This document shows positions 36,262-48,796 of a stretch of 64,000 bases of DNA, piece by piece. The notes beneath the pieces are model-generated. The model saw only the letters and a list, made by a program, of their open reading frames with translations. It searched no databases and had not been told where the DNA came from. A program made the translations under genes and the position numbers. Source of the stretch: Pyxicephalus adspersus (lineage: Eukaryota > Chordata > Amphibia > Anura > Pyxicephalidae); assembly GCF_032062135.1 (NCBI RefSeq), contig NC_092860.1, forward strand, positions 69,796,569-69,860,568, given 5' to 3'. Positions within the stretch are counted from its first letter, which is position 1. Every line of letters begins with the position of its first letter.

Positions 36262-37987
36262 TTGGTTCTCTTTCCACTGGCCACCAATTTAGAAAGATTT
36301 TTTTCTATTGACCTCCCAAAAATGGTTTTATTTGGGGTTCCCTAAGACCTAAAAAATATTTCAGGGCTTTTCAAGGATAGAACTGTTCAGAAGTTTAAAT
36401 TTAGACAAATTGTGAAAATGTCCTAAAATTTGCCTCCTTGACATTATTAGCTATAGGCATTACTGTGAAATTCAACCAAGGGATTGTTAACACAGACGGT
36501 TGCATAACTGAACATGTCAGCTGACTGCTTAACATCTTGTGCAGCTCCTTGTTGTTTATTTATTGATATGTGACATAGGGTATAGATAGATTGGCAGTAG
36601 ACAGGTGGTGCAACCAAACTGTAATCTCCTGCTATTTGTTTATATGAACAAGCCCTTAAAGTTATTTTCCTTTTAGTTTCTACGTCAACAGAATCTTGGC
36701 AGCCTGCCAGCTTTCTAGTGTAATCACAGGCACATTTATCAAACAATGAATTCCTATTTAAAATCCATACAAGACCTCCTGTTTTGCTGTAAATACATTT
36801 TTTTTAAATAATGATCAAAAATGTTTTTCTTTATTTATTCAGTAATTAGTGCAGAATACAGAAAAAAGAAGTAATCAATAAACACAAACTGGTGATATAC
36901 TGGTGATTCTTATACAAATCAGCAACTACAATAAAAATACATTACAGTAACCAATCACAAACATTTTCATTTAAACTGGTTTGTGGGTATTGAGAAAGGG
37001 TGCACAGGTGGTATGGTATTTGTTACAACCAATACCCTAACACTGAAACAAAATAACAAAAAATAGGTTCCTATACGTTAGCATATGAAGGTATAGTAGT
37101 AATTACGATTCTTCCATAATATTTGTGCGCATTAGATATACATTTTCTAAGATGGTAGTGTACTGAATCCATGTCTTTTTAAATTTCTGTATTCTCCCAT
37201 GCCATGATGTGAACACATCCTTCATAGATACAATAACATTTGCTCTGGTAAACCATTAAAACAATGTCGGAAGAGTGACCTGCTTCCAAAGTATTGGAAT
37301 TCATGCTTTCGCGGCATTGAGCAAATGTTTAAGTAAAGAATTGTGATACTTCTTCTTGCTTCAAGTGGAGACATGAAGCAATGCCAACTCCAGCCTGTTA
37401 TAGATGGAAACATCAGTTAGGTTTTGTATATTGTCCACCACCGGAAACCAAAAGAGAGCCAACACTGGACATTCCCAGAATATGTAGAGTAGACTACCGG
37501 GGCAGCTCTTGCACCTGCCAGCAGGTCACATCCACCTGCATATACGTTTTCGCAAGAACAGTCAAAACTCTTATACCACCTTGGGAGTATTTTGTAATTC
37601 ATTTCTTGATAGGAGTAACTAATTGAGGCTTTATGGCTGAAGTGCAGGTGTTTTTCCAGCTGTTCAAGTGTGAACATGATTTTGAGGTCCCGTTCCCATT
37701 TGGCAACAAAGGGCAATTTCGATGGGGTTGACCTGGCTAACCGCAATTGGTATGCATAAGATAACGTACCTTGCAATCGTCCCTCTGCCAAACAGAGCGA
37801 CTCCAACTCCGACAGTGCACTGGTAAACTATTGTGGAACAGGGATGGTACAAAGAAAATGGAACAGTTTCTGTCTCAGCCAGGTATCTAATACTGGCAGC
37901 GAGTCCTGCCTAGTTACCATCCATTCTGACCCACTAATAAAATGTGTAGCTCAGAATATTCCCTATTCTCTCCAGGTTTGGAACAGT

Positions 37988-38124
37988 GCCCCTGATTCAT
38001 CATTGAAATCCGCGATCGCTGGAAGGAGCTTTTCCGGTTGTTGAATAGCGCGATCGCGCACGATTCCGGATCGCTAATACGAATGCACGACCGATAATCC
38101 GATTTTGCTTGATGAATCAGGGGC
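37988..38124. mobile_element. 137-bp MITE with 15-bp terminal inverted repeats
   Basis: It begins GCCCCTGATTCATCA and ends TGATGAATCAGGGGC, a perfect 15-bp inverted pair, with AGT directly repeated on both sides (37985-37987 and 38125-38127). The interior is rich in CG steps (GCGCGATCGCGC), unlike the AT-rich surroundings. It lies in the ORF2 tail of the antisense L1, so it inserted after that element. A 3-bp target duplication would fit PIF/Harbinger-like mobilisation, but the AGT sequence is not their usual TWA. Confidence 0.75.
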
Positions 38125-39425
38125 AGTGAGTCATGGATTACTGGTTGGAACTGTGGATCGCCTAGAATCGAAGACAGGGGTGATAGATATGTCTGCATGC
38201 TTGATGCCTTAAAGTATTTAGTATAAGTATGTAAGGTAGGGTGTTAAGTGACCGCTGTGAGAGTATCAGGAGGGGACCACTCCGGTCCAGCCAATGCAAC
38301 CAGAGACACTGCATCTTCCAGCTCTACACATGGTTTTTGTTTCCTATGTCTACACCACAATCAGTCTCGCCCAGTGTGTGGATTCTTGATATAAAACTGG
38401 GTCAATGAAGGCTATACCTTTGGTTTTGGGTAGCCTAGGATTCTGTTTACTGACTATCCCCACCCCAGACAAAGCAGAGAAACTTGTGCAGATTTTTATA
38501 TTTAAGATAACGAGACAGATAAACAGGGAGTGTTTGCAATAAATATAGTAGACGAGACATAGCGTTAATCTTTAAACTATTGCACCTACCAAACCACAAA
38601 AATGTCTGTTGTTTCCAGCGCTGTAGATCTTTTCTGAGTGAGTTTAGTAAGAGAAGAAAATTTAATGTCACAATCTGTGATAGATTAGCTGGTAATCGGG
38701 TCCCTAAGTATGAGATAGCTGTCTTGGCCCATTTAAAAGGAAAATATGTAGTGAGACTATTGATCAGCAGAAGAGTAAGTGGTAAACTCTGAAATAAGTG
38801 GTCCTCGGAAGTGATGTAAAAAAGCAAATCAGCATATGCTGCTACTTTGTGATCTTGCTTTTTCACGTGTACCTTATATGTCCGGATTATTCTGGATATG
38901 CTGAAGGAATGGTTTCAGTATTCTATCAACAATAGAGGGGATAGTAGACACCTTTGTCTCGTGCCATTACTTTTGGAAAAGGGTTGAAAAAGGTGGCCGT
39001 TAACTTTTATTTGAGCCGTCAGAATGGAATAAAGTGAGAATATCCAGGTATAAGGTTAGATGGCAGTCCTAATCCAAGTGTAATTGGGTGAGTTTTAGGA
39101 AATCCCAATCCACCCTGTCAAATTCCTTCTCAGCATCTGCCGCTAAAAGAATTGCAGGGATTTTCTGGGCTTGGGCAAAGTCAATCAGACTCAACATTAT
39201 GATTTGTATTGTTGCGAGTCTCGTGACTGAGTAGGAATCCCCTCTGATCAGAGTGTATAATTGTCTGCAAGAGTGCGGTGAGTAGTATGGCTAAAATGCT
39301 GCTAAACGGTGTAAGGTCATAATTTAGGAGGGATATAGGCTTTATAGGCCTGTAACTCGTGCTAGCTTGAGTAGAAGTGTTATATGAGCGGAGAGGGTGT
39401 GCTTGGGTAGGGCTATTCCTTGAAT

Positions 39426-39963
39426 AAGAGCATTACATGGTTACTTAGTAGGTTAGGTTGAAAAAGTCCATCAAGTTCAACCAGTAGGGAAATAAACATA
39501 TCCCAGATATAATACCCTAAAAATATAGTTGGTCCAGAGGAAGGCAAATAAAAACCCTTGTACAGTTTAAGGAAAAAACTCCTTATAGATTCTGTGAGGC
39601 AATGGGATGTTCCCTGGATCAACAGTCTCTGTTATATTTACTTTAAAGCCCTAATACCCAGTAATATTCTGTGCTTCTAAAAAAGCATCCAGCTTTTTCC
39701 TAAAGTAATCTATAGTAGTTGCTGAAACTACTTCCTGAGGGAACCGATTCCACATTTTCACAGACCTTACAGTGAAGAATCCCTTCCTTATCCGGAGCCT
39801 AAACTTCTTTTCCTCCAGACGCAAAGAGTGCCCTCTTGTTCTTTGTAATGATTTCAAAGGTAATAATTGGGAAGAGTGTTCTCTGTATGGACCATTTATA
39901 TATTTATACAGGGTGATCATATCCTCTCCTTAAACGTCTCTTCTCAAGGGAGAATAGATTCTC
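39426..39963 (-). mobile_element. 5'-truncated CR1-type LINE with 8-bp target duplication
   Basis: On the minus strand the copy reads NLFSLEKRRLRRG near its start, then MITLYKYINGPY, RTRGHSLRLEEKKFRLRIRK, GFFTVRSVKMWNRFPQEVV and FRKKLDAFLEA. That is the C-terminus of a CR1-family ORF2, which is followed by its 3' UTR including the TTGATGGACTTTTTCAACCT motif. The direct repeat CCTTGAAT flanks it (39418-39425 and 39964-39971). It interrupts the antisense L1 ORF2 between the reverse-transcriptase halves, so it is younger than that L1. Confidence 0.85.
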
Positions 39964-42900
39964 CCTTGAATGCTTCAAGGAAGTGTAGGGTCAGTACCGG
40001 TAGAAAATTCTTTTAATAGCGAAGCATCAGGCCTAGTTCCTTGCCCGTTGCTGCTTCGGAAATGGCAGAAGACAGTTCCTCTGCTGAGATTGGAGCATTA
40101 AGAGCTTCCATTAACTCGCCAATAATAGACCCGAGGCCTGAAGAGTGGAGATATGCGCAAATGTTTTGTGTTCTTTTCAGCGCATAAAGGTTGTTTGCTA
40201 TCCAAATTATAGAGCTTGTCAAAAAAAGCCTGAAAGTTCTCTGCTATGTCTGGGGTAGAGTGCATCATCCCACCCATCGGGGAAACAATACTCTTTTCCT
40301 GTAAAGCTTGAGCCATTGCCTTACTGCACTTTTTAGAATGTTCATAGTGGAGACCTTTGCATTTAGTCAACAAAAATTTTGTTTTGAATTGGTGTAACTC
40401 TTTAATTTGTTCTTGTGTATGTAAGATCTGACTCTCTATGTCTGGAGTAAGTTGTCGCTTGTGGGTTTCTTCCAGATTATATAGTTCCTCAAGCAGCCTA
40501 TTTAGGCTCACTTCCCTATATTTCCTAGTTCTGTGGCCTTGTTGAATGAAAAGACCACTCATGTAACATTTGTTTGCCTCCCAAAGGTTTAATGAATTAT
40601 CAACGGAAGCATGGTTTAGCTCAAAAAAAGGCTTTAAGATCTGATTCTGCCTTAGTGCGCACTTCTGGAGACTCCAACAGAGAGTCGTTCAGTCTCCAAA
40701 AATAAGATTTAGGGTCATCTGGGGTGGTCTGTACTGTAATTGAGTTCCTTTGGAAACGTCTAAGGTGGGATTGAGAGCAAGATTAAAATCTCCGCCTAGA
40801 TCTAGCATTCCCTCACTGTATTCTTCCACTACCTCCAGTACAGATCAAGTACATGTGTTTGGAAAAAACACATTCACAAAGGTGATCTCCTTAGTATTTA
40901 TCGTACCTTTAACCATCAAATATTTGCCATCCAGGTCAGAGCAGTATGAGAGTAGGGACCGCCAAATAGATTTGTGCAAAATGATACTGACCCCTTAGAT
41001 TTTCTTTCTGCAGAGGTGTTGTAATATGCGGTGTAAAAGTGGCGGTCAGACAATCTTTGGATCCAATCATGTCTAAAACGGGTTTCTGGGGAGACCTGGC
41101 AATAAAAACCAGGCCCAGGGTAGTAGAGTAGTGTTCCCGCGTAGTGATACAGGTCTGGCAATTAACATGGATCCATATCACTAGATACTCCACTAAAAGG
41201 TAGGCCCCCAACTGAAAATATATAAAACAACTTTGTATCCCCCCAGCATTTATGAGAAAATTACAAATTCTTAAAAATTAGAGTCTCTTTTTTCATTATA
41301 GCATCCTAACAAACTGAATTTGTAATGAAAAATTTATGAACAAAACTTTGGCACAGTTTAGAAGTACCCAATTATCTGAGAAAGGTCTCTTCATCAGAGG
41401 GAGTCTTGGCACTATGGTGATGTGGGTCCCAATTGTGAAACAGTAAGATTCTGCATGGGAAAGTCATGCTTCATTTAGTCTTGCTGGCGATGATGCAGTT
41501 ACTTCCCCAGGGTCTAGCTTGCCTGGAGGAATATATTGTGAGGTCCTGTGGAATGGTCAACCAATCAGGGATCTCTGCTGGAGTAACTTCCAATAGTTCA
41601 AATAGGTCTGGTAGTTGTGAATGCTTATGCAGGGCAAACAAGGTATTATTTTTGATTGCCAAGAGATGAAAGAAATATCCCAATTTAAAGGATGGTAGAG
41701 AGGCAGTAGAGGTCGCAAAATGCTGCCTATTCTTAGAGTGTTGCTAGAGAGGTCTGGCAGTAGTTGTACATCCCTATGAAAATTGAACATGCTTTTCCTC
41801 CAGGTCTGCCTCATAATTTCTTCTTTTAAAACATAAAAGTGAATCCTGCACAACACATCCCTCGGAGGTGCCCCACCACCACTATCACTGTGTCTAAATT
41901 TCACCACTTTTGATGCCTATTGTCTTTTTTAAATTTGGGAGCAATTATGAAAGTGTGAGCACATATTTCTCTGGAGTCCCTGCTGTCTTTTCATGAATCT
42001 CACCTGCTGAGCACCCATATCATCATTTATGGCTATAATTGGAAGTAGAGTTGAATGGATGCTTGTTTCCCAGGACATTATGCTGATGATTAAACAGCAT
42101 TCATAATTTTTAGGACTTATTTGGCCTGGTGCATACTGTGATCCTATAGTGTCTGTCTCACTGTCACCTCAATATGCAGATACCTAAGTAATGTTTGACC
42201 ATCACCCTGACTTCTAGGTCCTGATGTAAGCCAGGCCTGCCCCTTACAATCATAGTATTGGGGTTCTCAAACATTTCAATTGTGCCAAATATGCTTACAT
42301 AAAACTAAAAACATGTGACATAATTGTGTTTTATGCCAAACTTGTAGTATTTCTATCCCCCTTTTAATGTTGCAAATTCTTAGGACAGCCACCTGGCAGA
42401 GTTCAAAATATGCTTATGTTTTTGTGAATATTATGGACTCTTTTTAAGTCAAAAGGTTCTTCTGGGACTTCTTCTCTACAGTTGCATATTACTGTGAACA
42501 TATTTTTCTATTCTACAGATGTTTCTCTTACCCTAGGGACTAGGGGGTCAACGCAATAGACACAGGTGATGGAGGAGGCTTTACATGGGTCCTTTATACT
42601 TAGGAAAAATACATACTCTCAGGATGTTCTGACTTCTGCTTGGAACTTCCTTATTTTGGTATTGTATTGGTGTAGACTGGTTTTAGGTTTGTCTGTCTGG
42701 ACAGATATGATTCTTGCCACCTCCCTTCTGTTATCTATAGAGACATTGATTTTCAGTTTCTCTGTCCTCTGTGTTGCTGTTGTTTCTCTTTTGTTCCTGT
42801 TGTTATCTTAGTTGCCAGATCCCTTTTCTCTGCTTGATAGTGCCTGGCAGGTGCCTGCCTTTGTATCGCGTATTGATATGTTTCCCTAAAAAAAGGCAAT

Positions 42901-43369
42901 GTGTGGCGTGATGAACAGTTACCTCCCCCAGGTATGCTCCCATCCATAATATGGTGACTTTACCCATCTCCCTTTGCCTGCCCTTTACATCCTTCCACTA
43001 AGTGTTTTGTTTTTTAATCCCCATTCTACCCTATTTCCTTCTCCACCCTCCCTTCCCTTTGTCTCCCTTCTTTTTTCCCAAAGGTCTACCTTTTTTTCTT
43101 ATGTAAAAAATGTGCCTATTAAGGGAAACCATGCAGTCTAAGATATGTGTTTTATCCTCTTTTCAGAATTAGAATACATGTAAAGTATACATGTATATTT
43201 GCTGGAGTCACCCAGACATGTGCAGTGTGGTGCATTATACTGTACAGGGATACCCCTGCTTTTTTATGTACCTCTTCATTACAAGATTACCTAGCAAAAG
43301 AGGCATTTTGGTAATAAATCCAGATTGTGAGTGCAGCATACAGCTGTGAGAATACAGCATCTATTCCTA

Positions 43370-44387
43370 TAGGTTCACTTACACAAAGTCAGGGATTTTT
43401 TGAGGATTATAATCAGGTATATGCCTAACCAGTTAAATCAAACAGGTGTCAATGGTCATCATTTTCATATGTAGGTTGTAATACACTCATTATTTATAGA
43501 AATTAACATTCATTTATATAAACAGCTGTTTAGGAAGCTTAAACTGAGTGAGGAACAGCTAAACTTTAGCACAGCAATAAGACACACGTTAGTATACTAC
43601 ATCAGCAAGATCTCCCCAAATATTTCCAGCAGAGTGGGGTTCCATTGCTGTTCAGCCCTTTTGAAGAAGCACAATGAAATGGCCAATGTTGATGACCATA
43701 GACAGTAATTTTAGTGAGGCAGATGAAAGACAATTCATGTTTTTTTCAAAATCAGAGGATATCCAGCAGAGTAATCAGCTCAAAACTGGCAGAATTTTGT
43801 GGGACCTAGGTACACCCATCTACTGTCCAGAGAAGTGAGGCCAGAAGAAGTATTGTGGCCAAAAAAGCCATACTTCCAACATAGAAATGAGTTCAAGCAA
43901 CTATAATTGAAAACATAAGAACTGGGGTGCAAAAAATGGCAGCTGGTGCTCTGGACTGAGGAATCAAATGTTTAAATATTTGTCTGTAATTGAAGGCAGT
44001 TTGTTTGCTGAAAGGCTGTAGAGCAGTACAATAATGAATGTCTGCTGGCAACAGGGAAGCATGGTGGATGTTCCTTGCAAGTTTGGGGCTGCATTTTTGC
44101 AAGTGGAGTTTGGATTTGGTCAGTGTTAACGTTGTCTTAAATGCTGAGAAGTACAAACAGATACTTAACCAATATACCACATCATCAGTGAAGTGTTGAA
44201 TTGTCCCCCAATGTATTCATCACAAAGACCAAAAAAATACTGTCAGTGTCAATAAGAACTATTTTCAGTGTAAAGAAGAAAAGTAAATCCTGGAATTGAT
44301 GGGCTGATATAGAGGTATGGAGCCCTAATCTTGATATTTGATGCCGCCTACCTTCACAGATGATCTGTGGTTAGTTCTTCAAGTTAG
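43370..44387 (+). pseudogene. Tc1-like transposase relic
   Basis: Blocks follow the order of vertebrate Tc1-like transposases: ATCAGCAAGATCTCCCC near 43600, CTTTTGAAGAAGCACAA near 43659, ACACCCATCTACTGTCC near 43810, GGGGTGCAAAAAATGGCAGC near 43923, CTCTGGACTGAGGAATCAA (reading LWTEES) near 43951, AAGCATGGTGG near 44058, TTTGGGGCTGC near 44080 and GATCTGTGGTTAGTTCTTC near 44362. Frames are broken many times and part of the catalytic centre after 44190 is missing or scrambled. The terminal repeats were not found. An AT microsatellite begins right after it. Confidence 0.8.

Positions 44388-44388
<1 letters not shown>

Positions 44389-44421
<33 letters not shown>
44389..44421 (+). repeat. (TA)n microsatellite
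   Basis: About 16 TA units abut the end of the Tc1-like relic, followed by TTTA-rich sequence. Tc1 elements insert at TA, so a TA tract beside one is unsurprising. Confidence 0.9.
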
Positions 44422-44427
<6 letters not shown>

Positions 44428-47378
44428 TTATTTATTTATTGCAGGTATTGACTTGTCATTAGTTTTTAGTACTATACACATAGATATTTATGTTTACCTA
44501 GTTTTCATGTGTCTGCAAGTTTTGTGTATTATAAATCCATTTGCAGACCTCATGCACGCTAAGCAAGATAAAAACATTTGCAAAAACTGCTATTTCCACA
44601 AATGTTTGCAGTACGAGTCTATATAGGTAATGTAACACAAGAAGAATCAAAGTTTCTACAGCTTACATCCAACAGACAAAAGGCAACCTACTTTTATACA
44701 GTTTATTGGAAAATACACGGTATAGCTGTTATATTGAATCACTTCCAACTTTTATCTTCCAACATTTATTTAAGGATTTTACAAGTTCACTTTGCTGATT
44801 TTATTATGACCTCTTTCCTCCACACTCTGTTCCTTGCTTACCTAATTAGTTTTCATTTGTGCACAGATTCTTACAGATAATAATATGCATTTCAAAATAC
44901 TTTTTAAAAACACATTTTTAATTATTCTGTACTTAGGTGCTTAGGTTATAAAAGTTCCTATAGATATAAAATGAACAGTGCTTACTTTGGGTTTAAAAGG
45001 TTTTAGCCATTTGCTGTATACAAATTGCAGTAATCTCAGTTGGTTTTACTTGTTTCGTGGATTTGAATCTGAGATCTATTTGAGATCTATAGTGACACAA
45101 TTTAATCTATTAATTCACAGTATTTGGAAAAAATTTAACTGCAGTAAATATAAAGATCAATAATTTCTTATTTACAATTCTACAAGATGAAATACAAAAA
45201 CCTATTTCCTTCTCTTCATAATCACATAAAAATTGAAATATATGCATAAATAAATATATAAACGTATTTTTCCCCTTAGTCAATTAAAATTACCCTTTTT
45301 TATGCACTCAGTAAACCATCTCCCTCTACTGTTATAAGACGTGAATCTGCCCACATCAAAATTGGAATAAATTGTAAGTAAGAAATTATTGATGTTTATA
45401 TTTACTGCAATGTTGAAGTTTTTCAAAATACTGTCAATTAATGGATTGTAAATTGTGTCACTACAGATCTCAGAGTGGTTGTATATATATCAAGTTGTAT
45501 ATGTTTTTTAAAATAAATTCTAATTTTGTATACACTGTGGATTGACTTTAAATAGGTGGACATTGAATGCCTTAAAAGTCCTGCTTTTCACTTTTTTTAT
45601 TATTGCAATGTTATTAGGATATGCAATTGTCAAATTAGGTAGAGTGAGGTAACCTTGTATGTGTTTCAGCCAATTACATTTTTTGTTTCTGAAGCCTAGG
45701 CCAAACCCAGTGCATAGGCAGGTGATTCCTTTATATATGATAATAAAAATATAATTTTGAAAAACAAACATTTAGCGTTTTAATTGTGCCTACACATCCA
45801 ACTGTTATCTAATTCGGTGTTCCTTAATCCCTGGGCCTCAGACCAGTGCCACTCCTTGGCCAGTAATTTGGGGGCCGCATCAAAGCTGCAACAAATCAGT
45901 GTAGAAGCATTTACAGCCACACATCATAAACACAATAATTCAATTCAATTATTCAATACACTACAGATGCTGATTTTTCAAGATCCAGGGAGTTGGGGCA
46001 TGTGAAACTAGCGAAAGTCTGCATAGGTATTAAAAATTGTAATTATATGTTCAGAGCTGATAGTTATAATTTCCATCCAAAATATGCACCTCATTGTCCT
46101 GGAACGAATGTCCCTTTTCCTTCAGATGTGGGAACACTACTGAACCTAGTCCTGTAGCATTTGACCTCCTATGTTGGCCCATTATTTTGTTGGGGGTTTG
46201 ATTTGTCCCCACAATATTCAGGTCTTTGCATTCCTAAACTATACTGCACTGCATATGCTTCTGTCTGGGTGTTGGGTCTTTTGGATGTGCAAGCCTCTCT
46301 CTCAGGTTATTGCTGGGCTTAAAACAAACAGGAATCAGACTGCCAATACAACCCCCATGGTGGTGCGAGATCAAGCAGGCGCTTTCCACTTCAACACAGA
46401 AATTATAGCTGGGATTTTTGGAGACTACTATACACTAGAGATCTATACACTTCAGTGCATGATTCTCAACTGAGGGACCAGTCATCACTTTCATTCACAT
46501 ACACATGACTACTTAGCCAAAACAAAGAACTTTGCGTTGTTGTGCTATTGACACTCTTAATGAACCCAGTGTGTCAGATGAAATAGTGGGCACTAATAAA
46601 ACCTTGACTGCACCCAAAGCATCAGCCCCAAGGCTACCTTTTCGCTACTATAAAAATATTCCTCCTCATTTGCCTTTGATTGTCTCATCTGGTCCTTTTT
46701 AATGCAAATGCTAAGGTGGATGGGAATTTGAGGCCATTTTTTGCAGGCATTAACAGCTCTCGATTCCACATCAACAGTCCAGGTTAGACTAACTCCCCAA
46801 TTTTTCATATTTAGGACAGCACTAGAGAAGGTTGGTCCTTGTTACTGCTATTTTTCACCTTAAGCTTAGAACTGCTAGGCAAAAATGTTCGCAAAACCCT
46901 TGAAATCTCGGGCGTATCCATTTGGACTAAAATATTTACTATTGCATTGTAAGCTAATTATGTGCTACTGACACTACTCCCATTATTACTCTTTCTAAGC
47001 TCCATAGACTACTGGACAAGTATGGCACCCTCTGTTGCTACAAAATTACCTAATCAAGAAAATCTCTCTTTTTCTTGATTAGGTATTTTTTGGAGTGTCT
47101 CTAAATGCATTATCTTTTTTTGACCACATTGCCCTGGTTTTATTTGTTGGTGTTGTAGTTAAACTACTTTGTTATTCTCCCTGTTCTGGTCACACGCTTG
47201 GTACTTGAACGACTGCAGGCCGCAATCCTTGATTTTATCTGGGAAAATAACTGCTTATCTAAGTTAGTACTATGCCTCTTTTCGAGAGAGGAAGTCTTTG
47301 TGTCCCGGACTTCAGCAAGTTCACTGTTTCACCCTTTACCTCTTGGACAATTCTCCAGTCCTTCAACCATTGCACTAA

Positions 47379-47710
47379 AGCTACGTACACACGGCAGATT
47401 TTTATCGCCCGATAATCGGCATTGGCCAAATATCGGGCGAAAATCTGCCGTGTGTACAGTCGGTGTCGTCCATCGTCCGAACGACCGACCTGCCGGATCC
47501 ACGGACGATGGACGACGACTGATCCTAATGAAAGGGAAGGGGGGGAGCGCGCAGCAGGGTGCCGCTCTGTTGCTCTCCCCCTCCTCTCTCCATAGAGCAT
47601 GAACGGTGCTGTATGTACAGCACCGTTCATGCGTCGGGTAGTCCCTTGTCGTTGGAAAGGATCATGAAAGATCCTTTCCAACGACAAAAATTGCAAGTGT
47701 GTACGCAGCT
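47379..47710 (+). mobile_element. Hairpin-chain MITE, copy 4 (orientation A), inside L1
   Basis: A complete 332-bp copy in the same orientation as copy 1 and nearly identical to it in block order. Starts AGCTACGTACACACGG, ends GTGTGTACGCAGCT, flanked by TAA on both sides (47376-47378 and 47711-47713). Stems: TATCGCCCGATA with TATCGGGCGA; GTCGTCCATCGTCC with GGACGATGGACGAC; GCATGAACGGTGCTG with CAGCACCGTTCATGC; GTCGTTGGAAAGGATC with GATCCTTTCCAACGAC. Stem arms are better matched than in copy 2, which suggests a younger insertion. Confidence 0.85.
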
Positions 47711-48734
47711 TAAGATTGATAAGCTGTTAATGGCTTCAATGCATCTAAACTCTCTGCTCAGATAACAGCCATAATAGTACCTTATTAGGCCATATGCACT
47801 GAACCAGACATATTTGGCTTCATTGTAAGGACAAGTATCAGCTTATAGCTAAAGCCTTACTACTTATCTTTTCTCTTTATAATCCTCAACTCGCAGATAG
47901 CATCCAACATCAGATACTGTCGCTCTGGTGATACAGATGTCTCTCCCTTTTTGGCCATTTATTACACCCATGCATGAGGCAGCTCCTCCCTTTCTTAAAT
48001 TTAGGGGGGACATTTGAGATCCCACATACTTGTTTCTGCAGCTTTATTCAAATTAGGCACTTTGTCCAGTCCATCGCTGATTCATTAATCTGACTCCTTT
48101 TGAACACATGTTCACAGGAAGACCTTCCCAGAAATGCATTGTTTTGGTGATATATTTATTACGCAACACCAAACCTGCAATGCCTTTAATAAACATCCCT
48201 CTAATGTGGAAATGGGAGCTTCTGAAGCTTTCCATTGGAGATCTGGAAAACTATCTGGAGTAGCATGCACAAAAGTGCTTTTTGCAAGCCAAATAGGGAA
48301 AATGTCTAATAAAATCCTGGTAAAAAACTATGACATTTTTCCTACTACTAGTACCATGTCCTGGGGATGCCGATCGGAGGTTGGCACATTGTACCACATA
48401 TTTTGGACATTCCAACTCATAGCGTCTTACTGGAGAATAATTAATTCTCTAATTATTGTTTTAATGGAAGTTTCCTTCTCTTTGGATGTAGTGAGCCATC
48501 TGCTGGGATTACCGATACACACATTAACTTGGTAAGAAACTGGTGTCCTATGTTTTAACCACAGCCAAATGTCTCATTACCATACATTGCAAGTAGACCT
48601 CCCCCCTGGGACTATGTTCAACTGATGCAACGCCCTACAGCTTGGCTTTATGATCAACATGTTGATAACAACCTCAACCAAGGGGGTCAAAATACCTAAA
48701 AGTTATCGCCTGTATTTCTAGTTTAAAAGATATT

Positions 48735-48736
<2 letters not shown>

Positions 48737-48782
<46 letters not shown>

Positions 48783-48796
48783 AATATATATATATT
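48737..48796 (+). repeat. (AT)n microsatellite
   Basis: About 40 bp of pure AT dinucleotide followed by an interrupted extension, inside the 3' part of the sense L1. Confidence 0.9.

Larger units (their letters stand above)
36797..41950 (-). mobile_element. Antisense L1-type LINE, nearly full-length, decayed
   Basis: Read on the minus strand, L1 parts appear in the right order from high to low coordinates. ORF1 C-terminal domain, 41470-41910: GGGAPPRDVLCRIHFYVLK, TLRIGSILRPLLPLYH, TPAEIPDWLT. Endonuclease end, 40900-41160, with LFGGPYSHT. ORF2 linker and start of reverse transcriptase, 40010-40560, with NAPISAEELSSAISEAATGK. Reverse-transcriptase end, 38450-38870: AAYADLLFYI (the catalytic YADD box has become YADL), FPFKWAKTAISYLGTRL, CFVWGGDSQ. 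The ORF2 tail is 37417-37806. The T-run near 36800 would be the poly(A) end. Stops, frameshifts and two later insertions make it inactive. Confidence 0.85.
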
